DNA of 42,255 bases from a bacterium (GTDB lineage: Bacteria > Elusimicrobiota > Elusimicrobia > Elusimicrobiales > UBA9959). This document shows, one piece after another, positions 7,900 through 15,772 of this stretch. Under the pieces are notes generated by a model. That model had not been told where the DNA came from. It did not search any database and was given only the letters and a program-made list of their open reading frames with translations. A program made the translations under genes and the position numbers. The stretch is from assembly GCA_021786295.1 (NCBI GenBank), contig JAJYNO010000015.1:1-42255 (forward strand), read 5' to 3'. Each line of letters opens with the position of its first letter. Position 1 is the first letter of the stretch.

Positions 7900-9417
7900 T
7901 CAGCGCGCCGGCAGTATTTTGCGCAGGGCGTCTTCCAGCAGTTCTATGGTGAACGGCTTGCGCAGGACGGGCCTGTTCTCGGCTTCCAGCGTGTCTGCCC
8001 GGACGGAGCCGGTGAGGAAGATCCATTTATCCTTGAGCGCGGGCTTGGCCCCGGCCACCCAGGCGTAGAGCTCGGTGCCGGACATGCCCGGCATGCGGTA
8101 GTCGCAGAGCACGGCCGCGTAGTCGAATCTGGAGAGCTTCTCCTTGGCGGCCTGGCCGTCGCGCGCGATGTCGGGCGAGAGCTTCAGGATGCGCAGTATG
8201 CGCACCAGCACGTCCACGATGCAGGGTTCGTCGTCCACTATCAGCACGCGCTCGCCGTTCCACAGCAGGCTGCCGGGCAGCGTCTTCCGGTCTCCGGCGG
8301 CCTCCTCGCCGTTGACCGGCAGTTCTATCACGAACCGGGCGCCGCCCTCCGGGCGGTTGGAGGCCGTGATATTGCCGCCGTGCTCGCTGACGATGCCGAA
8401 CACTATGGCCAGGCCCAGGCCGGTGCCCTTGCCCTCGGGCTTGGTGGTGAAGAACGGGTCGAAGATGGAGTCCAGCGTCCCCTCCTTTATGCCGGGGCCG
8501 TCGTCCTCCACCTCCACTATTATGCGCCCTCCGGAAAAAGAGGTCCTGAAGAGCACCTTGCCGGGGCGGCCGTCGGCGCAGATGGCGTCGCAGGCGTTAA
8601 CCAGCAGGTTCACGAACATCTGCTGCAGCTGGTGGTAGTCGGCCATGGTCTTGGGCAGGTCCGGCTGCAGGTCCAGCTCCACGGTCACGCCGCAGTTCTT
8701 TGAGTAATAGGCGTTCAGCCGCACCACGTCCTGTATCAGGCCGTTGACGCCGAGGTAGGTCTTCTCCGGCTTGTGCTGGCGGGCGAAAGTGGTAAGGGAC
8801 TTAACTATGTTGCGGCAGCGCTCGGCTTCCTTGAAGATGGTCTCTACGTCCTCGCGGTACCGGGTGCTGGCCTGTATGCCCTCGTCGCGCAGCAGCAGTT
8901 GGCAGTAGGCCATTATGCCGGTGAGCGGGTTGTTGAGCTCGTGCGCCACTCCGGAGACGGTCTTGCCGAGCGCGTTGAGCTTGTCGGCCTGCATCAGCTT
9001 CTGCTCGATGGCCCGCTCGCGCTCCTCCAGTTCCTTCTTCTCGGTGATGTCCCTGGAGACCAGCAGCACTTTCTCCGGCTTGCCGCCCGCGTCCTTCACC
9101 ACTATGCCCTGGGATTCTATGTAGCGCACGCTGCCGTCCTTGAGCAGGAAGCGGTAATAGGCGCGCTGGCCTTCGCCGCTGCGGACGGTCTCGGCGAAGA
9201 CGTTCTTTATCCTCTCCCTGTCCTCGGGGTGGATCTCGGCGAAGGAGTCCTTGCCGATGAGCTTCTGCGTGTCGCCCAGGAAGCCGTAGTTGGGCGTGCA
9301 GTAGAGGCGGCGGCCGTCGAGGTCCACCAGCGCCAGCATGTCAGTGAGGTTCTCGGCTATGGTGCGGAAGTGCAGAAAGCTATCGTCCATATCACCCTGC
9401 GCGCGTTCGTCAGCCAT
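7900..9417 (-). CDS. PAS-domain hybrid sensor histidine kinase with C-terminal receiver (505 aa)
   Basis: A soluble kinase without membrane segments. A PAS domain with PAC-type end spans about residues 15-130, then HisKA with GVAHELNNP (phospho-acceptor His near 157), HATPase_c with [19 protein letters not shown] and [10 protein letters not shown], and a receiver domain at about 390-503 with VDDEP, D near 437 in [10 protein letters not shown], and LRKPF. The start ATG at 9417 has an excellent GGAGGAG site. It likely senses a cytoplasmic cue and passes phosphate through its receiver, possibly to the single-domain regulator at 7084. It follows the CsgG-like gene on the same strand after 67 bp. 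Confidence 0.92.
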   Translation of the reverse strand: MADERAQGDMDDSFLHFRTIAENLTDMLALVDLDGRRLYCTPNYGFLGDTQKLIGKDSFAEIHPEDRERIKNVFAETVRSGEGQRAYYRFLLKDGSVRYIESQGIVVKDAGGKPEKVLLVSRDITEKKELEERERAIEQKLMQADKLNALGKTVSGVAHELNNPLTGIMAYCQLLLRDEGIQASTRYREDVETIFKEAERCRNIVKSLTTFARQHKPEKTYLGVNGLIQDVVRLNAYYSKNCGVTVELDLQPDLPKTMADYHQLQQMFVNLLVNACDAICADGRPGKVLFRTSFSGGRIIVEVEDDGPGIKEGTLDSIFDPFFTTKPEGKGTGLGLAIVFGIVSEHGGNITASNRPEGGARFVIELPVNGEEAAGDRKTLPGSLLWNGERVLIVDDEPCIVDVLVRILRILKLSPDIARDGQAAKEKLSRFDYAAVLCDYRMPGMSGTELYAWVAGAKPALKDKWIFLTGSVRADTLEAENRPVLRKPFTIELLEDALRKILPAR

Positions 9418-9484
9418 GACTCCTCCGTTGGCGGCCGCCGGCCGCCGCCGGGGATTATGATACCAGATTTGCCGGCGCTGCGGC

Positions 9485-10690
9485 CTAGAAATACCAGGCC
9501 AGGTTCGCCTCGAGCATGTACTTGGGGTAGTCCATCTCCCAGATGGTCACGGTCCTGGTGACGGAGCCGTCGGTCAGGACAGCGTCCCACTTGTACTTCT
9601 CGGCCTTTAGCGGGAAGGTCCCCAGCACGGAGAGGCCGAAGCGCGCCTGCGGCCGCCATTCCAGCCCCAGCGCGGCCAGCGGGGTCATGTAGCGCCCCTG
9701 GCCGAAATCCTGCTCCATGTGCACGCTCCCGCCGGTGGTCAGGGATTGCGGGGCGTAGTAGGTATTTTCAGTGTCGGAAGGGTCCAGTTCGAAGCGCATG
9801 AAGCCCGCGCCGGCGTAAAGATTGAAGACCTGCGAAAGGCCGAAGCGGCGGTTGACCAGCAGCCGCATTATCGAGCCCTCCGCCCGCGCGGCCATGGCGC
9901 CGGGGTTGGAGAGATTGGTGAGCGCGCTCTTCTTGCTGTCGCCTATCTTGTACTTGGGCATGATGGCGAAGTCCGCGTCCCAGTTCCGGAAAGGGAAATA
10001 CTTTATCCCCAGGCCGGCGTAGACGCCAGAGTCCATGTTGAAGCCGGTCTTTACGTTGGCGGGCATGGCGGTGGCCGCGCCGGCGCTCACCGGGCCCAGA
10101 TCGTTCACCGGCATCGGCGCGTGGCCTATGGCCAGGTAGAGGCTGAGCGTCTGCGTGTCCGGCACCAGCACCAGGTAGCGCGCGGCTTCCTCGTCGAACA
10201 CGTCGGCCGGGACCTCGACGATGGAGGCTGAGACCACGTCGGAGGTCTCGGTGTCCACCAGCCTGGCGCTGATCTGGTAGCTGCGGCCCAGGCGGGTCAC
10301 GGAACCCAGCACGGCCAGCCTCACGCCGGCAAGTTTCCCCACCTCCGCCGCGGTGCCGCTGTCCATGGCCCCGCTCAGGCCCAGCCTCTGCTCGCGTAGC
10401 ACGTCGTCCAGGCGGCCGCGCTCCAGCACGCGGAAACGCGGCTCGCGCAGCAGTTTCTCCGTGAGCAGTTCCTCCACCGCCACGTTGACCTTGCGCTTAA
10501 GCAGTTCGCCGTCCGCCGCGAACGGAAAGACGGCCACGGCGGCCGGGTTCAGGTCCGGCAGCCTGGCCGCGGCGTCGGCGGAGAACTGCCTGGAAACGGC
10601 CTCGAAACGCGCGCCCAGCTGGGCCGCGCGCGCGGTCAACGGCAGAGCCGCGCACAGCAGCGCGGCGAAAAGATATTTTCGCTTTTCCAT
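9485..10690 (-). CDS. CsgG-domain protein with C-terminal outer-membrane barrel (401 aa)
   Basis: A signal peptide (MEKRKYLFAALLCAALPLTARA) is followed by a CsgG/LpoB/FlgO-like domain at about 45-175: VAVFPFAADG, EELLTEKLL, FRVLERGRLDDVLREQ, GVRLAVLGSVTRLG and ARLVDTETSDVVSAS. The rest (about 190-401) alternates short amphipathic strands with aromatic residues (VYAGLGIKYFPF, FNLYAGAGFMRFE) and ends in LAWYF, a terminal Phe typical of outer-membrane barrels recognised by the Bam machinery. The likely location is the outer membrane with a periplasmic CsgG-like head; substrate unknown. A TATAAT at 10740-10735 and a poly-G ribosome binding site precede it; it is divergent from the SulP gene. Confidence 0.75.
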   Translation of the reverse strand: MEKRKYLFAALLCAALPLTARAAQLGARFEAVSRQFSADAAARLPDLNPAAVAVFPFAADGELLKRKVNVAVEELLTEKLLREPRFRVLERGRLDDVLREQRLGLSGAMDSGTAAEVGKLAGVRLAVLGSVTRLGRSYQISARLVDTETSDVVSASIVEVPADVFDEEAARYLVLVPDTQTLSLYLAIGHAPMPVNDLGPVSAGAATAMPANVKTGFNMDSGVYAGLGIKYFPFRNWDADFAIMPKYKIGDSKKSALTNLSNPGAMAARAEGSIMRLLVNRRFGLSQVFNLYAGAGFMRFELDPSDTENTYYAPQSLTTGGSVHMEQDFGQGRYMTPLAALGLEWRPQARFGLSVLGTFPLKAEKYKWDAVLTDGSVTRTVTIWEMDYPKYMLEANLAWYF

Positions 10691-10805
10691 ACCCCCCCCT
10701 GGAGCTGGCCCAAGCTGCGGAGCCCGCCCCGGGTATTATATCTTATAGGAGCGCGCTGGCCGCGGATTTTTAGTAATATACTTTCTGCCGCGGAACCCGC
10801 GCGAT

Positions 10806-13034
10806 ATGACAACAGCGAACGCCGCCGAAATAGCGAAACAGAAAAAGTTCGAGCCTTCGGACGTGTGGGGCGGGCTGGCCGCAATGCTGGTGGCCCTGCC
10901 CTCGGCTATAGCCTTCGGCGTGGCCGTGTACGCCCCGCTGGGAGACGCCTACCTGGCGGCCGGCGCCCTGGCCGGGGTGCTCGGGACCATAGCCATGGGG
11001 ATAACGGCTCCGGTCGTGGGCGGCGCCCCGAGACTAATAACCGCTCCCAGCGCTCCGGCGGCCGCGGTGATGGCGGCTCTCTGCGCCCGACTGGCGGCTG
11101 GCGGCATGCCGGCCCACTCGGTCATAGTCTCGCTGCTGCTGGTGGGGCTGCTGTGCGGCGCGTTCGAAGCGCTGTACGGGGCGCTGCGCGGCGGGCGCCT
11201 TATAAAATATATCCCTTATCCGGTGGTGGCGGGCTATATGACCGGAGTGGGGCTGATAGTGATGCTGTCGCAGATAGGCCCCTTCTTCGGCCTGGCGAAG
11301 GGCGTGCGCCCCATGGCCGGGCTCCTGGCGCCGGCCCTGTGGCAGTGGCCCGCGGTCTCGGTGGCCGTGGTCACGGTGCTGGCCGCGCTGGCCGCGCCGC
11401 GCCTCACCAAGCGGGTCCCGGCGACTATAATAGGCATAACGGCCGGCGTGCTGGCCTACCTGGCCTGCTCGCTCAGGCAGCCGCACCTGCTGGACCTCTC
11501 CGGCAATCCGCTGGTGATAGGTTCGCTCTCTGTCAGCCCGGGCGCCATCTTCCGCGACGCCGCGGAGGCCTTCTCCGGGCTGCGCGGGCTGGACAGGAAC
11601 GCCCTGGCCGGGCTGGTCGCCCCGGCGCTGACCCTCTCCATGCTGCTCTCCATAGACACGCTGAAGAGCTGCGTGGTTACGGATTTCCTGGTTGGCGCGC
11701 GCTACGATTCGGACCTGGAGCTGGCGGGACAGGGCGCGGCCAACGCGGTGTCGGCGCTGACTGGCGGCATGCCGGGCTCCGGCGAGATCGGCGCCACGAT
11801 GGTCAGCCTGATGAGCGGCGGCAGGTCCCGCTGGGCCGGCATTCTTGAGGGCCTGTTCGCGCTGGCGGCGGCCTTCGCGCTGGGCGGGGCCATCGGGCAC
11901 ATACCGCTTGCGGCGCTGGCCGGCATCCTGATGGTGGTCGGCGCGCGCATGATAGACCGGCCGAGCCTGAAACTGGCGCTCAACCGCTCCACGCTGCTCG
12001 ACTTCGCCGTGGTGACGATAGTGGCCGGCACATCGGTGGCCTACGACCTGATAGACGCTGCCGCCGTGGGCATAGCCCTTTCTATACTGCTCTTCCTGCG
12101 GGACCAGACGCGCAGCAGCGTGATCCGCCGCAGATCGACAGGGGCCCAGATATCCTCCACCCAGAAACGCCTGCCGGCCGAACGAGCCGCGCTGTTGGAG
12201 CGCGGCCGCGAGACGCTGGTGCTGGAACTGCAGGGCCCGCTCTTCTTCGGCACCACCGACCAGCTGCTGGGCGAAACGGAGAACGACCTGCGCACCTGCA
12301 AACGGCTCATACTCGACATGCGTCGGGTGACCTCGGTGGACCTGACCGCCGTGCGCATGCTGGAGCAGATGGAGCGCATGCTGCGCTCGCGGGGCGGCCG
12401 GCTGGCCTTTTCGCACCTGCCGCCCAACCTGCCCAGCGGGCAGGACCTGCGCGCCTACTTCAGGGCGCTGGGCGTCACTGAGAACGGCGGAGAGGGACAG
12501 ATCTTCGAGACGCTGCACGACGCGCTGGAATGGGCCGAGGCCCAGGCGCTGAAAGAGGCGGGGCTGGAGAGGCCGGCCGATATGCCGCCGCTGGACCTGG
12601 CCGATATCGAGTTCCTGCGCGGGCTGGACGGTGATTCGCTGGACAGGCTGCGGGCGGCCTTCATGAAGCAGCAGGTCAGGGCCGGCGATACGGTTTTCAG
12701 CCGCAAGCAGCCCAGCAGGGAGCTTTTTCTGATACGGCGCGGCCGCGTGCGCATAGTGCTGCCGCTGAAAGGCACCCACCGGCAGCATCACCTGGCCGTG
12801 ATGGGGCCGGGGGATTTTTTCGGGGAGAGCTCTTTCCTGGCGGGGATGCTGCGCACCGCCGACGCCGTGGCGCTGAGCGATGCGGACCTCTACGTGATGG
12901 ACCGCCCGGTCTTCGACGAGCTGACGGCCACCGACCCGGCCGTGGGCGCGGCCTTCTACAGGCGTCTGGCGGCCGTGGAGGCCGAACGCCTCAACAATTC
13001 CGACATGGAACTGCGCCGCCTGCAGGACAGCTGA
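10806..13034 (+). CDS. SulP-family anion transporter fused to STAS and cyclic-nucleotide-binding domains (742 aa)
   Basis: Residues about 20-435 are the hydrophobic SulP/SLC26 transporter core, starting VWGGLAAMLVALPSAIAFG and including AIMGI/GGAPRLITAPSAP-type repeats. A STAS domain follows at about 466-580 (LVLELQGPLFFG, LILDMRRVTSVDLTA). The C-terminus (about 600-720) is a cNMP-binding domain with the phosphate-binding cassette GPGDFFGESSFL...RTA, whose Glu and Arg are kept. It probably exports or imports sulfate, bicarbonate or a dicarboxylate across the inner membrane under nucleotide control; the substrate cannot be read from sequence. A TATACT at 10777-10782 gives a short leader. It stands alone, divergent from the CsgG-like gene. 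Confidence 0.9.
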   Translation: MTTANAAEIAKQKKFEPSDVWGGLAAMLVALPSAIAFGVAVYAPLGDAYLAAGALAGVLGTIAMGITAPVVGGAPRLITAPSAPAAAVMAALCARLAAGGMPAHSVIVSLLLVGLLCGAFEALYGALRGGRLIKYIPYPVVAGYMTGVGLIVMLSQIGPFFGLAKGVRPMAGLLAPALWQWPAVSVAVVTVLAALAAPRLTKRVPATIIGITAGVLAYLACSLRQPHLLDLSGNPLVIGSLSVSPGAIFRDAAEAFSGLRGLDRNALAGLVAPALTLSMLLSIDTLKSCVVTDFLVGARYDSDLELAGQGAANAVSALTGGMPGSGEIGATMVSLMSGGRSRWAGILEGLFALAAAFALGGAIGHIPLAALAGILMVVGARMIDRPSLKLALNRSTLLDFAVVTIVAGTSVAYDLIDAAAVGIALSILLFLRDQTRSSVIRRRSTGAQISSTQKRLPAERAALLERGRETLVLELQGPLFFGTTDQLLGETENDLRTCKRLILDMRRVTSVDLTAVRMLEQMERMLRSRGGRLAFSHLPPNLPSGQDLRAYFRALGVTENGGEGQIFETLHDALEWAEAQALKEAGLERPADMPPLDLADIEFLRGLDGDSLDRLRAAFMKQQVRAGDTVFSRKQPSRELFLIRRGRVRIVLPLKGTHRQHHLAVMGPGDFFGESSFLAGMLRTADAVALSDADLYVMDRPVFDELTATDPAVGAAFYRRLAAVEAERLNNSDMELRRLQDS

Positions 13035-13053
13035 CGTTCCCAGCTCGGACAGG

Positions 13054-13409
13054 GAAAAAAGAGAGCCCCCGTAACGGGGGCTCTTCTTCATCGGCCGAAG
13101 CCGTACTCTAGTTTATACCGCACCGCGACTGCCGCCAAGGGCGCCGGACCGCCGGACGCCGACCCAGGGGTAGGGACACCGCCGCGCCGGGCGGGCCGCC
13201 TCACCAGGAACCCGGACCGCGCCGCCGAAGAGGCGGGGGACGGAACGGGCACTCCCCGGAACGCCGCACCGCCTGGACCGAAGCGGGCGCCGCAAGACGC
13301 CGCGCGAGAGCGGGCCGCGAACCTGGGGGACTCACGCGCCGGGCGGGGCCGAACCCCGACACCGCAACCGAGACCGCAACCGCCGGCGCACTTCAGAGAT
13401 CAAGACTAC
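13054..13409 (-). ncRNA. Candidate structured noncoding RNA of about 355 nt, family not recognised
   Basis: Between a near-consensus promoter (13416-13444) and an intrinsic terminator (13056-13084) on the minus strand lies a very GC-rich stretch with no credible protein: the longest open frame is 60 residues of Arg/Gly/Pro-rich sequence without a start or ribosome site. The RNA strand shows local hairpins including CGGC-UUCG-GCCG close to the 3' end, GGGG-UUCGG-CCCC near the 5' end closed by an outer GCGCCGG/CCGGCGC pairing, and CCGCC-UCUUC-GGCGG in the middle. I looked for RNase P, tmRNA, SRP and 6S hallmarks by eye and did not find them, but divergent members could be missed. This stretch fills most of the long gap between the SulP gene and the gene at 13577. 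Confidence 0.6.
13056..13084 (-). terminator. Rho-independent terminator of the candidate ncRNA
   Basis: A perfect 10-bp stem (13062-13071 with 13075-13084, arm AGAGCCCCCG, loop of 3) is followed on the minus strand by C and six T. On the plus strand it lies 28 bp after the SulP stop, so it may serve both directions, but the U-tract is on the minus side. Confidence 0.85.
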
Positions 13410-13415
13410 ACTTGT

Positions 13416-13444
13416 AATATAACAGACGGAATTTGACTTGTCAA
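13416..13444 (-). promoter_or_regulatory. Strong sigma-70-type promoter for the candidate ncRNA
   Basis: On the minus strand TTGACA (13444-13439), a 17-nt spacer and TATATT (13421-13416) match consensus closely. An A/T-run block at about 13456-13480 lies just upstream in the place of an UP element. The -35 is inside the palindrome TTGACTTGTCAA (13433-13444), which could be an operator. No protein-coding gene follows on this strand for about 370 bp. Confidence 0.8.
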
Positions 13445-13576
13445 GGGGTAAACGCAAAATTTTTTAAAAATATTTTTTTGCCTGATGGTCCTACTCCGAG
13501 CGGGGCCCAAAAACCCCGCCCGCCTGGGACCTGCGTCCGTTCTGTCCCCGGCGGCATTTTCGGTAGAATTGCCTAT

Positions 13577-14746
13577 ATGAAAAAATTCCTCCTGGCCTTC
13601 TCCGCCTTTATCTGCGCCGCGGCGCCGCTCGGAGCGCAGGACACCGCCTTCGGTCAGCTCGCCGGCGGGAACTCCCCGGCTCCTCGGCAGGCCCCCGCGC
13701 CTGTTCCGGCCCCGGTCCCCGGGGGCACGCTCACCATCTACGCCTACCCGCCCTACCGGCCTATCAACTGGGCGACTCCCCGCTCCGCCCTCAAGGGGGT
13801 CGCCGCCACCGTCTTCGACCAGGCCGTCGCCGAAGGCTCCAGGGTGGACTTCGTCTCCGACTTCGGAGAGAGAGGCAGCATGCCGCGCAACTACCGTTCC
13901 AGCATAGGCCACACCATAACCCACGTCAGCTGCGCGCTGCCAGACGGCAAGCAGTACGACGCTTGGACCAGTTTCTCCGGCCAGGACTTCCATCAGGTGG
14001 ACAAAGGCAACCTGCTGGACAAGGAGCTCGGCATGGGCGTGCTGTTCCAGGACTACATCGACGGCCACATCATCAGCGGCGAACAGAACCGCCTGCTCCT
14101 GATCTATTACCAGAACGTGGACGGCGCCAAGCCCCGCTACTGGGAGCAGAGGATAGACGGCCAGGGCTGCGCCCGCGTGCGCGATATGGTGGAGTTCTTC
14201 AAAGGCTTCCACTTCCCCAAGGGCTCCACGCTCGAGCAGTTGGAGGCCAGGCCGGTCCCGCGGACGCTTTACTTCACAAGCAACATAGACCCCTACAGGA
14301 GCTATATGGCCCGCAAACTGGACCCGGAAGCCCGCGTAGGAGGCGGCTGCGCTCCGTACGGGCTGGGGCTGCTGAAGGCCGCCCACAAGTACGACTACAC
14401 GCTGGACGGCGTGCTGACGCTCAAGCTGCAGGTCTCGGAGCGGCTGATAGGCGGCATCCCCGACGGCCATGGCGGCGTGCGCCGCGTTCCGGTCCTGAGC
14501 CTGCTGGGAAGACTGGGCGACAGCTGGACCTGGCCCGGCTACAAGAACCGCGAGTTCCGCAACTACGATCCGTCGCTGATCTGGAAGTTCATCGGCGGCG
14601 TGGACGCCTGCCTGACCGGCGGCGCCGGCTGCACGCCCGAGGCCTCGGCCTGGCTGTCCGCCAACCGCGGCCGCGTCTCCGCCGGCCCGGCCCAAGCCCT
14701 GAACTCCCCCCGCCCCCTCCACCTCCAAGGCATAATAGTCAATTAA
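13577..14746 (+). CDS. Secreted protein of unknown function (389 aa)
   Basis: A Sec signal peptide (MKKFLLAFSAFICAAAPLGAQ) is followed by a Pro/Ala-rich linker (PAPRQAPAPVPAPVP) and a compact domain from about residue 50. Conserved-looking features include GHTITHVSCALPDG, several Cys (four or more, possibly disulfides) and WTWPGYKNREFRNYDPS. I do not recognise a family. The ATG at 13577 was chosen over the longer frame because the signal peptide begins there and because TAGAAT (13564-13569) lies exactly 7 nt upstream, implying a leaderless message. It converges on the deacetylase gene, with nested palindromes between them. Its signal-plus-proline-linker layout resembles the protein at 35864. 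Confidence 0.75.
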   Translation: MKKFLLAFSAFICAAAPLGAQDTAFGQLAGGNSPAPRQAPAPVPAPVPGGTLTIYAYPPYRPINWATPRSALKGVAATVFDQAVAEGSRVDFVSDFGERGSMPRNYRSSIGHTITHVSCALPDGKQYDAWTSFSGQDFHQVDKGNLLDKELGMGVLFQDYIDGHIISGEQNRLLLIYYQNVDGAKPRYWEQRIDGQGCARVRDMVEFFKGFHFPKGSTLEQLEARPVPRTLYFTSNIDPYRSYMARKLDPEARVGGGCAPYGLGLLKAAHKYDYTLDGVLTLKLQVSERLIGGIPDGHGGVRRVPVLSLLGRLGDSWTWPGYKNREFRNYDPSLIWKFIGGVDACLTGGAGCTPEASAWLSANRGRVSAGPAQALNSPRPLHLQGIIVN

Positions 14747-14756
14747 GGAAAAAAGT

Positions 14757-14929
14757 AAAAAGGGGGACAGGCTACTTTTTTGGTAAGTTCTCTCCGACGT
14801 TTTAAAAAAGGGACAGGCTACTTTTTTCCAAAAAGTAGCCTGTCCCTTTTTTTGCCTCAAAAAATCCCATACACTGTAAGCGGGATTTTCTCGATTACAG
14901 CAATAAAAAAGTAGCCTGTCCCCCTTTTT
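14757..14929. repeat. Nested palindromes between convergent genes (REP/MITE-like)
   Basis: Two inverted-repeat pairs are nested. The outer arms 14757-14781 and 14905-14929 are perfect 25-bp complements; the inner arms 14804-14826 and 14830-14852 are perfect 23-bp complements with a 3-nt loop. All four arms share the core GGGACAGGCTAC followed by T-runs. The remaining centre (14853-14904) contains AAAATCCC/GGGATTTT and CTGTAA/TTACAG pairs. The cluster fills the gap between the convergent genes ending at 14746 and 14941 and could terminate both. The form suggests a mobile palindrome inserted into or duplicated within a like element. Confidence 0.85.
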
Positions 14930-14940
14930 TCTTTTTTTTA

Positions 14941-15753
14941 TTAATGAAGGGTGAAGGAGTCGAGGCGGGCGAAGGTGTAGCCGCGCTTGCGCAGGACGGG
15001 GACGGCCAGTTTGAGGGCCTGGACCTCGGGCCACTTAGGATGGTTGGCGTGCATGATCACGATGCCGCCTTCGCGCGCGCCGTTTATGATGTTGCGGCTC
15101 ATCTGCTGCGCCGACTCGCGCATGGCGTCCCCGGAGAGCACGTCGTAGCTGACGACCTCCATACCGAGGCGCTGGGCCACCTTGCGCGAAAGTTCGTCCG
15201 TATAAGCCGTGGCCGAGCGGAAGAAGACCGGCCGGCGGCCGGTGAGCTCCTGTATCTTGCGGGCGTTCAGCTCCATCTCGTCTATCACGCCGCCCAAGCC
15301 CTTGGTGGCCTTAACGCCGTACATGCCGCGGCCGGTGACCGAGCATACCCGGTGCTGCAGGCCGTGGTCCTCTATCTCGAACAGGGGGTCTTTGGCCAGC
15401 TCCATGAAGGCCTGCCTGTTGGCGTCTATCCAGAGGCCGGTGACGAAGATAGTGGCGGGGATCTTCTCGGCCCGCAGGTAGTCTATCAGCGCCTTGTTGT
15501 AGCCGTGACGGCGGGCGTCGCAGGCGTCGAACGTCAGGGCCAGCACTTTCTGCCCGCCCCCCCTGTCCGGCGGACGGCGCCGGATGAACTCGCTGAACTT
15601 GCCGGCCGGGGCGTGCGCGAACTCCTCCATTATCTGCCTCTTCAGCGCCAGGTAGTCGGGCGTGTAATAGTAGGAGGCCGGGTGCCAGGCGGAGGCCCGG
15701 GACGAGCACAGGCACAGCAGCAGGACGGCGGCGCTCTTGGTGTATGTTCTCAT
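14941..15753 (-). CDS. Secreted NodB-type polysaccharide deacetylase (270 aa)
   Basis: A signal peptide (MRTYTKSAAVLLLCLCSSRASA) precedes a carbohydrate esterase 4-like domain. LALTFDACDA (near residue 70) is motif 1 with the catalytic base and metal Asp; the His-containing segment IEDHGLQHR is motif 2; RSATAYTDE is motif 3-like and IVIMHANHP near the C-terminus motif 5. It should remove N-acetyl (or similar) groups from an extracytoplasmic glycan such as peptidoglycan; the substrate is not identifiable. It lies 19 bp after the TldE-like gene on the same strand, forming a three-gene set. The stop codon abuts the palindrome cluster. Confidence 0.85.
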   Translation of the reverse strand: MRTYTKSAAVLLLCLCSSRASAWHPASYYYTPDYLALKRQIMEEFAHAPAGKFSEFIRRRPPDRGGGQKVLALTFDACDARRHGYNKALIDYLRAEKIPATIFVTGLWIDANRQAFMELAKDPLFEIEDHGLQHRVCSVTGRGMYGVKATKGLGGVIDEMELNARKIQELTGRRPVFFRSATAYTDELSRKVAQRLGMEVVSYDVLSGDAMRESAQQMSRNIINGAREGGIVIMHANHPKWPEVQALKLAVPVLRKRGYTFARLDSFTLH

Positions 15754-15772
15754 GATGTGCGGTCGGCGGCCC

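Noticed and set aside
13113-13295. 60-codon open frame within the candidate ncRNA
   Set aside because: Arg/Gly/Pro-rich, non-ATG start and no ribosome site; typical of GC-rich noncoding sequence.
13054-13409. Identification of the RNA as RNase P RNA or tmRNA
   Set aside because: The size fits, but no GGAAAGTCC-type or tRNA-like TTCGA/alanine-tag motif was found by eye, so no name was given.
14757-14929. CRISPR array
   Set aside because: The four repeats are in opposed orientation and form palindromes; there are no regular spacers or cas genes.
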